A DNA stretch of 64,000 nt. Source: Sabellastarte sp. h YS-2021. Its lineage: Eukaryota; Annelida; Polychaeta; Sabellida; Sabellidae. A program made the position numbers and the translations under genes. Position 1 is the first letter of the stretch, and each line of letters starts with the position of its first letter. This document shows positions 56,486 to 64,000 of this stretch, piece after piece. The DNA is taken from positions 92,751,207 through 92,815,206 of the forward strand of contig OZ024935.1 of NCBI GenBank assembly GCA_964017235.1. The letters run 5' to 3'. The notes under the pieces were generated by a model, which saw only the letters and a program-made list of their open reading frames with translations, searched no databases and was not told the DNA's origin.

Positions 56486-56984
56486 AGCCCCCATGAAAGG
56501 GTAATCTTAGAATATTTCATCTTGTCTGTCTGTATTTTGAATCAAACCACTTTGTCAATTAACACACTAATTATATCAATGGGTTGCCTCAAGTAAATTA
56601 AATTACATTCCTTAAATACCTTTCTACCTGTAAACCAAAGAGTCTCATCACATGCTGATTTATGTTAACTCCTATCCCCTTGAGGTAGTAAATGTATACA
56701 AAAACGGTTTTTGACCACTGCTTATACCATTTGTGTACCATTTTGATCATTTTCTGACATCTGATGGGCTATTGGATGTCTTTATGTATGCCAGTGCTAT
56801 ACAGTTTGTGTGCCACCTGCTGCTGTATGCCGTTTTCTGGACTATATATACATGTATCCTATTTCTATGCCACCTGTATGCTTTTTTATGCCTATTTAAT
56901 GTGTTATGAACAAACAAAACTCTGCCAAACTCTGTACAGAACAATACTCAATTTTTTTCAGAAATTGCGGTGTACTGTGATGAG

Positions 56985-57090
56985 TTTCTGTCTCTTCACT
57001 GAAGTTAAGCTACAATGGTCTACAGTAGTACTTGGATGGGTGACTGCTTTGGTACACTAATGCAGCCTCTGATGGCTTTGCGGGACAAAT
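56985..57090 (+). mobile_element. 5S-rRNA-derived SINE, block II copy
   Basis: CTGAAGTTAAGCTACAATGG, AGTACTTGGATGGGTGACTG, GATGGCTTTGCGGG. Paralogue of 30100-30240, with the tail shortened. 57091-57596 shows nothing else beyond a ~50-bp insertion near 57505-57555 not in block I. Confidence 0.75.
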
Positions 57091-57596
57091 ACCTTTGGTT
57101 TCGTTAGAATACAGTTGAATAGAATCTTATATTTTTTAGAATAGTTTATGTGTAAATTACCATACTATGAAATGACCAAAGAGGCAGATTATCAAAGACT
57201 TTTACAAATGTGCTTTTGTTTGTGGTGTTGTGAATTTATGCTGTTACATGACACACTTGTTGTGAAAAAAGTCAATGTCTGTGATTCCAAAATTGAGAGC
57301 TCCGCAGTCAGCAAAAATGCAACTTGTGAAAGTACATTATAGCGGGACATTGATTGCACCTTCTTACATTGTTTGGACTTAATTCAGTCACAAAAAAGTC
57401 TCCAAATGAAGGACTCAGGTCAGCTGCTGTTCATTATTTGAGGCTATTTTTATGGTTGAAGCACTAGAAAAAATTGAAGTTAATTTATTTGTATACTATA
57501 GTTACTGTCAAGTCATATTTATTGAAGTAAAACAAAAATATTGGTCCTGATATCAACACAGTGGTTGAAGTGAAAGTGAGAATGTTAATGAACAGA

Positions 57597-57690
57597 AGTG
57601 GTTCAACCTACACAAGTGACAAAGCTGAGGACCTGTCCCAATATAACCACGGCTGTTGAATGGGACATAAAACCCTAACTTTTACTTTGT
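57597..57690 (+). mobile_element. SINE relic, block II copy
   Basis: Paralogue of 30744-30840 (CACAAGTGACAAAGCTGAGG, GGCTGTTGAATGGGACATAA). Confidence 0.65.
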
Positions 57691-57954
57691 CATACCACCA
57701 TAGTTTTGATCTATTTTCCACCCCTAATCATTTTGATATAGAATATGCAAAGAATATTCTTCTGCATAAAATGTGAAAGATGAAATATAATTGCCCATAT
57801 GCTCAAAATGTTCAATTATAGCACCAAATGTACCATCTTGGTTGAACTGACAGATATATAAAATAAAATAGAGAAATCTTGTGTGGGAGCAATTTAATAC
57901 TTCTGCCTCCTTATTTTCACTCATGGTTTACCATGAGTGGAATAAGTCTGCTTC

Positions 57955-59045
57955 CTTTTAGCAGTTTGTCAATGAAAACAATACTGATCTTATAACTGTC
58001 ACTGAGACATGGGTTACACCAGGGGATGCTGAGGGTTATATTTCTAGTATCACTCTTCCTGGTTATAAGTTCACTCATGTGCCTCTCAATGTCAAAAAAG
58101 TTTTTGGAGCTGGAAATCCTCAAGCAATTAATTTATACTCAACTTCTCAATACATCTACACACATTTATTGTCACATTTCTATGTCTCAGGAATCCTTCT
58201 CTTGAGTCATTAGTCCCCAAGTTGCTGCAGGATTATCAGACTATCTGGCAATCAAGTTTAGAGATAATCCTGCAAGTATCGACCAGTCTACATCCATATA
58301 GTTCATAAAATAAATGTCTCAGGTTTTGGAACAGATACAATCTGACCTCATTGTATGCCTGTACAAAACATTCAGTCTTCTCAGCCATCAATATCTTAAT
58401 ACCTTGAGAAATCTCCTTGACAAGCATGGAGGAAAAAATACCAAGACATGCCGACACTGGGTTCATGCACAGTCACATTCTCAAGGCAAAATGACTCAAG
58501 AGGAAATATGAGTGGGCATGGCGCTAAGAAACTTCTGTCTGAAATCAATACCGGGCTGCAAACAATCGCTACATTTTCCTGCTTGACAGGTCCAATTGTA
58601 ACTGTTAACACAGATCCACTGCTGTTGTTCTACCAGACTGTATAAATAACTGACCTTGCCAACACTTTTTGCAAGTTCTTCTATGATAAAATCTTTAAAA
58701 TAATGTCCACTCTACATTCATTACCATTGGCTTCTGTCACCAGACCTATTTCAATTAAAATTACTGTGTCCTTTTTCACACCTGTGCTTGAGGAAGGCTT
58801 ACCAAAAACTTTTCAAGTCTTCACCGTCCAAGTCCTGCGACCTTGACCTTATTCCTACTTCACTGGTCAAACAATGTGCTGATATTCTCATAGCCCTCAT
58901 TATTATTATTGTTAATTATTCAATCACAGAAGGCAGTTTCCCCAAGTTTTTAAGACCACATATCCCCCTTCTCAAGAAGCCAAGCTATGATAGAAAGAAG
59001 CTATGTCACTATCAGAAAGAAGGGAAAATGAATTAGCAGGCTAAT
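57955..59045 (+). mobile_element. LINE fragment (CR1/L2-like), block II copy
   Basis: Better kept than the block I copy. The endonuclease segment TDLITVTETWVTPGDAEGYI and LPGYKFTHVPLNVKK is followed by LRNLLDKH-K-KTCRH. A reverse-transcriptase entry with SCDLDLIPTSLVKQCADILI and LLKKPSYDRKKLCHYQ closes it. These lie in different frames, and the core reverse transcriptase is missing. Inactive. Confidence 0.8.
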
Positions 59046-59150
59046 CACCAAAGCTAATGATAAACTATTGCTAGTTTTCTTGGTCAGTTATTGCTTGACG
59101 GAGAAAATAAAAAATCACAATTTAATTTTGTCTTTTGTGTTGTGGGTACA

Positions 59151-59190
59151 TTGCTAAGACAGAGATTATTTCACTTGACCTGAATAAATA
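59151..59190 (+). pseudogene. Short relic of sulfotransferase exon 4, plus strand
   Basis: GGTACATTGCTAAGACAGAG and GACCTGAATA correspond to 32306-32395. It is cut short by the deletion that joins it to the inverted relic at 59192. Confidence 0.6.
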
Positions 59191-59191
59191 G

Positions 59192-59435
59192 CAAGTCATA
59201 TTCTTCACATGTAACATAAACTGTGCTATTTGGTTAAAGTGATAGATATTTCTGAACAATTTGATGCATTTTGAGTACGACTTTGCTACCTTTTGGATCA
59301 AATCAGACCTCTTGGTTATGGGATATCTAAACAAAGGAAAACACCAAACTTTTACATTCAGACTAATAGAGTTCTAAATCTAGGTAACATTGAATAAATA
59401 ACTCTGTGCAATCTTAATGCTAGAGTCAGTTTTAT
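59192..59435 (-). pseudogene. Relic of a gene-A-like exon 4, minus strand, block II copy
   Basis: The minus strand has FRYPITKRSDLIQKVAKSY, then a VKNM-like end. It is parallel to 34535-34825 but has lost the C-terminal coding end, consistent with a deletion that removed the interval present in block I. More frame damage than the block I copy. Confidence 0.7.
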
Positions 59436-59437
59436 AC

Positions 59438-59859
59438 AGGTGTTCCACTGGAGCTGACCGCCCGGTAACCATGCATTTTTGGAAAGTTGGGACAAATGGT
59501 CAGTTAGGGTTAGTTGTAGTTTCCCGGTGTGTCGGGGAGAGTCGGTGAAATATCAAACATGTTTGATTTTGCTACAACCATTTCAAACCCTTGTATCTGA
59601 CCCTAATTTCATCCACCTAGCAACAGGCCTGTTGGTTAACTTAAGGGCCTGTTGGTTACACTTCCAGGCTTGTCTATAACCCTTCCAGGCTTGTCGTTAT
59701 CACTTGTTGGCCTGTTGTAGTATGTAGCCGGCTTGTCTTTTGTAACTTAGGTACTTCTCATTTGCAATCCATTTCCAGCATGATGTGAGGTAAAAATATG
59801 ATCAAAAGTTATGTCAAGAATGACAAAGAAACAGTACAAGTGATCATAATTTGGAAGTT
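59438..59859. other. Insertion in block II, left part
   Basis: Begins CAGGTGTTCCACTGGAGCTG and contains ATCAAACATGTTTGAT, also present inside the MITE at 37609-38326. It may be a partial member of the same family; the right end was not found. Confidence 0.35.
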
Positions 59860-60650
59860 TGTTACGGTCAAGGGCAAGCACGGTAGCAATTACCGGTTGT
59901 CTTTAAGTTGTAACAGAAAAAGCAAAAAGTTGAACTTAACAAATTTATTTAATAGTCAACAATAATGATTACAGTCAACTGGTATGCTCTTAACCAAACA
60001 CACTAATACAATAATAAGATCTAGCTGACCTGACCACAGAGATTATGAGTTAAGTTTATCCGCCGTATCCAGCAATCTGTTCCGTAATCCGTCCTGTAGT
60101 ATATTCTGTGGTCTATCCAATGTCCTGTGGTCTGTCCTGTGATCTGTCCAATGTTCACTCACACACGGATATCTATATCTTGTGACCTGTCTCACACTCA
60201 ACAACACAAAAGGTTCTTGTCCTGCTATCCTTTATATATCCAGTCACACAGAATGTCCGTCTGGAGATATTTAGAGAGTTAACACAACTGTACTGTCTGC
60301 TCCAAGATGTGGACAATGTCCAAAATGCAGTAAATTCACTCTCTGTTATATGAATGTACAATATCCAAAATATCCAAAGTACAATAAATCTGTCCAGATG
60401 ATGTATCCAGTTCACTCCAGTAAAAGTTCACAGTGATATAAGCATATGTTATATTCCAAAACACAATAGCTCTCCTTATAGCAAGCGAATACAAAGTTCA
60501 CTTGTGGTCAGATGTACATTCCTTATATACATTCACAGATTCCTCTGGAATTGTACAGAACCAACTCAAAAGAAGATTAAGCCATCTAGGCCAAATGAGG
60601 AAGTTCTAGAAACTACTGGCAATTGGGTTTCCCCAAATCTATCATAACCA
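59860..60650 (-). mobile_element. LTR-like fossil, probably a solo LTR
   Basis: On the minus strand it starts TGGTTATGATAG at 60650 and ends GACCGTAACA at 59860. It has TATATAAA (60238-60231) and AATAAA (59949-59944) in the order and spacing of an LTR, and resembles the LTR at 26373-27351 in layout. No internal region, primer site or target duplication was seen. Absent from block I. Confidence 0.45.
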
Positions 60651-61389
60651 CTGAGGGGGGGATTTCCCCTAGTCTGTGAACAGATCAATAAACACTAAAA
60701 CACAAAAATCAATAACTCCCTTACTTTAAATGTTAACACACAAAAAGAACCAACAACACAATTATCTTTTATGACAATGTATAAACATAAAGCTTAAATT
60801 AAACAATGCACTAATATAGTGCCCAATATATGTAATATACAATGTACTAATATAGTGTCCAATATATGTAACAAGTTAAAGAGAGAGGAAAGATCCAATG
60901 TATGCTGTAAAATAATTGAGAAACCTGAACAAGTGCTTTATTTGGTGACAAAATAATCAAATTCTCAGCCTATTTTACCAGAGCAATTTAAATAAAAATT
61001 AACAAAGTATTTGGATTCAATCACAAGATATGTCTTCTCATTTTAAAATTCCATTGGCAATTTTTTGGAAAAAAATCTTAAACTGGGTCACTAGTAAATA
61101 TTTGGATCCCATCACGAGACTAGAACTACCTGAAGTTAATTTCCTACACAGGAGTAGGGTCTTTCCCAGAATAAATTGGAGTATAAAAGGCAGCAGAAGG
61201 TTTTCATTGTCACGTGAGAGATTGTTAGAAGCACATCTCTCCCTGCTTCTTTCCACAGGATATAACATGTTAAATGAAAATTTTATATTTTAAATGACTT
61301 TTTGGTTTACAAGTTAAAGCAGACTTACATTGATTTCATTTTTTATGTATATTAAAAACGTGGAAACTGTAAGTAAAATAAGAAAAAGA
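60651..61389. other. Insertion in block II, right part
   Basis: AT-rich, absent from block I; no frame or family recognised. Two overlapping frames at 61030-61293 on opposite strands are fortuitous. Confidence 0.4.
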
Positions 61390-62457
61390 AATAAATTTTG
61401 ACATTTTATTTCTCAACTGTAACTAAACTTTTTCGTAAAATTTTACTTTGTGAAACCATCTCAAAATATTGATAATTTTTACAATAAAAATTAATTAAAC
61501 AATTACATATTCAACCAATTGTATCATTCCCATTTTTTATTAAAAACCATTTTAAGTCTAGTATAAATAGATATATCTATATTTAAGAAAAAATACTGAA
61601 CTTCCTTATCCATGACAAAATGCACTGTGGTTCGAACAGACAAGGTGAGCACTACCGTAAGAAATACAAATCCTTTTTAACAAGTTGACTGCAACAAGAG
61701 TCATTTGCGGTGTCATTATGTGAATGGGTTCTTACTTCCATACATGAGTAGTTAGCTTCTTACTGTGTGCTTTAGTGAGGGCATACTTGGATTTGGAGTT
61801 CACTCGGAAAACATGTGAAAGTACCCACTTTCATGCTCCCTCCATTTTATTGTCTTAAGGATTAACTGTTTTAAATTACTGTTATACATATAGTGCCATA
61901 CGTATGGCATGGGGCTATAGAAGCTTTGTGCACATTAGGATTTTTTGTCAACCATAATGTTGATTATGATTTTATAATAAACACAATACTACTTTATTCA
62001 GTTTATCTATAATGGACCAATGAATGTTTGCTAAGCTTGACTGTTGCTTCCATCAAGAAGCATGTAGAATAACTATGTCAGCATTTAGAACCTGTGAGTT
62101 TCTGGTCCAAACAATGAGAAATTATATGTATCATCAGATAGATAGTTAACAGATATTTTTAAAATTTGGCCTCATAATGTCATAATAACATATTAAATAA
62201 TAATGTGTGACATAGTTGTGGAGAATGTCATATGCAATTCTTTTTAATGCATATTTTAATTTATATTTTAAAGAAATTCTATAATTAAGTTTCACAATGT
62301 AGCAACTGGCATATAGATTATTTCTTAATTAATTTGTGTTACCCCTTTTATTAGTATGGCTTGTGGAGCCATAATCTAGTTTGTGGTTCACTTTCTCTAA
62401 GTCCTTGAATCTTCGCATTACCTTCCACTCGGTGATTCATGTACTAGTAATTTAATG
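61390..62457. other. Block II flank, non-coding
   Basis: Parallel to 34910-35313 and 39165-39770. The point near 61848, between TCCATTTTA and TTGTCTTAAGG, is the empty site for the 3.8-kb tandem-array element of block I. Confidence 0.6.
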
Positions 62458-62822
62458 TCTAACAAGGGCATTCGGACAGTGCAAACCTCGCCAACTGTGG
62501 ATCCAGAAAGGAATCTAGATCAGCCCCCAAATCTAATTACTTGTTCCTGGTCCCATTTGGGACGTTTCCTGAAAATTTCATCAAAATCCATCCATAACTT
62601 TTCGAGTTATCTGTCTTTAAAAATTAAATTGATGCAGAAGATCCAGATAGTGATCCGGATCATTCCCAAAATCGGATTATTTCTTCCTTTTACTTTTTCA
62701 GACACATCCTGAAAATTTCATAAAAATCTGTCCATAAGATTTTGAGTTATCTTGTCCACAAACAAACAAACAAATAGACGGACAGACAAACCCTAGAAAA
62801 CATAACCTCCTTGGTGGAGGTA
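62458..62822 (+). mobile_element. RTE-type repeat, 3' part
   Basis: CCTGAAAATTTCATCAAAAT, CCATCCATAACTTTTCGAGT, GATCCGGATCATT, AAACAAACAAACAAATAGAC and CCTCCTTGGTGGAGGTAATT form the widely seen RTE-linked repeat. It is absent from the matching point of block I (near 39770), so it inserted after the duplication. Confidence 0.7.
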
Positions 62823-63934
62823 ATTATCTACATATACTCTGAGATTTATTGAAGGTATATCAAGCCTGTTACAGTCATCCATGAAGATTTTTGTGGTTTG
62901 TATAATCACAAATAAGGTAATGCACTACTAATGTGAGTACTAAGTTATTTTCTTTGTGTTCACTATCAAGCTTCTATTTCTCCAAAGATTTAAATAGAGA
63001 ATGTCGAGAATTAACTACAAAAAGTATCAATAAAATTTATTTGCCCAAGTATGCATGTGTACGTTTTTTCTTGCTGGTGAAATATGAAAATATATAGTTA
63101 TTGCATTACTCTCAATGACAAAAAAAGTTTCCAGTGTAAAGGTTCTATCGAACATAAGTTTCACTTTGTAATTGTTCACTGAACTGTGATTTTAGAATCA
63201 GTTTGTTTGACTCACTGCTTTTAGAAATTGAAAACATTGATGCCCTTTCAAAAGAAATAAAATTTATAAATTTAGATTGTCAATACATCAGTAGATATAT
63301 TAAAGAAACTTGGAGGTTAAGGCAACAAGACATACTATTGATATAAATATACAAATTTTAAAGTAGCACAGAAACCCTGTGGTGGACCGGGCGTATAAAA
63401 CAAGTTTTCACTGTCATTATTTGAAGTGCACATGCCACTGAAAAAAAATAATAAACTGCAAATTAAACTTATACATCAACCAATTAGTGCTAATTATGAG
63501 TTTTAAATAAATAGTGTTTGGCACAATTCTTTGAATAAAATATTGAATTCTAAAATTCATGAAACCTTTTCCTCTGCACCAATTAACATTAATGGAACTT
63601 TTTTACGCCCTGTCTTAAATTGGGCTGGCATGTTATCCACACTTGCAATTTTGTCTGGGATTTTGCCCACTTACATTTCTTTGTAACTCCCTTATGTCCA
63701 CATTTGTTACTCTTTAAATTTTGTTTCTTATTTGTTATCTTTGTGCAAAAACCAACCATTTAAGCGTTTGCTTTGGGAGTAGTTCATTTTCTAAAGCAAA
63801 CAAGTGATCAATATAAGTGGTACTGCAGCTAACAATTTGATGAAAATTATCATTGTTTCATTTAGCAAACTGACTCCATGCCCAGCAGCTGTTAGACTGA
63901 GATAAGTGATGTCTATTCTTCAATCACAATTTTT
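62823..63934. other. Right-hand non-coding region
   Basis: 62823-63060 matches block I (39770-40020), and 63737-63845 matches 44775-44885. Between them nothing is recognised. Confidence 0.5.
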
Positions 63935-64000
63935 CGACTACCCTGTGGGTCTATCTATTACCGTTTCTGAGATACTTTTAATGTTTTATTTTCCACTAAA
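63935..64000 (-). repeat. Start of another array-2-type repeat at the window edge
   Basis: CGACTACCCTGTGGGTCTAT, TACCGTTTCTGAGATACTTT and TTTTCCACTAAA follow the complement of the array-2 unit, with a short gap. The window ends inside the unit. Confidence 0.6.

Larger units (their letters stand above)
54520..63060 (+). repeat. Segmental duplication, block II
   Basis: Counterpart of 27605-40060. It lacks the 3.8-kb tandem-array element, the DIRS-like fossil and ~2.2 kb between the exon-4 relics. It has its own insertions: an inverted SINE head (55628-55701), ~1.95 kb at 59438-61390 and an RTE-type repeat (62458-62822). Confidence 0.85.

Noticed and set aside
1-64000. CRISPR arrays, bacterial operons or riboswitches
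   Set aside because: Spliced genes, SINEs and LINEs show a eukaryotic nuclear sequence; the tandem arrays lack a constant-repeat plus variable-spacer pattern.

Overview
This is a eukaryotic, AT-rich, repeat-laden genomic window. The genes have GT-AG introns, and the repeats include tRNA-derived and 5S-derived SINEs, LINE pieces, MITEs, satellite-type arrays and retroelement fossils. The overall look (expanded Golgi sulfotransferases, and a TIR-bounded element filled with ~150-bp tandem repeats like the pearl elements of bivalves) suggests a mollusc. That assignment is inference; nothing in the sequence proves it.

The only host protein-coding genes I can support form a cluster of carbohydrate sulfotransferases (Sulfotransfer_2 / HNK-1ST-C4ST type). 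Gene A is on the minus strand (15665 to 10281; 3 coding exons; 345 aa). Genes B (19970-29506) and C (45698-56320) are on the plus strand with 4 coding exons each. A and B are divergently arranged over about 4.3 kb. All exon phases agree (1, 1, 2), each gene starts with a type II signal-anchor, and each carries a PAPS 5'-phosphosulfate loop (PKTGSTTW) and a 3'-phosphate motif (RHPFDRLES). C is intact (350 aa). B has two single-base losses in homopolymers of exon 3 and is a recent pseudogene or holds consensus errors.

B and C differ strongly in exons 1-2 and the first ~110 bases of exon 3, then become nearly identical through exon 3, intron 3, exon 4 and many kb of 3' flank. Two paralogous blocks (about 27.6-40.06 kb with a tail near 44.8 kb, and 54.5-63.06 kb with a tail near 63.8 kb) therefore share a SINE, LINE remnants, a 5S-derived SINE and two relics of sulfotransferase exon 4. 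One relic is inverted and resembles gene A.

Differences between the blocks date later events. Block I alone has a 3.8-kb TIR element made of two tandem arrays (itself carrying a MITE with a TAA target duplication) and a DIRS-like retroelement fossil. Block II alone has an LTR-like insertion and an RTE-type repeat, and has lost ~2.2 kb that in block I includes a 302-bp palindrome. Gene B's introns hold a 3.9-kb TIR element with ~95-bp inverted repeats and a GTCTAA target duplication, and a Gypsy-type fossil with a tRNA-Pro primer site. The left ~10 kb is non-genic: a 771-bp tandem duplication, a decayed PIF/Harbinger transposase, dispersed repeats and SINEs.
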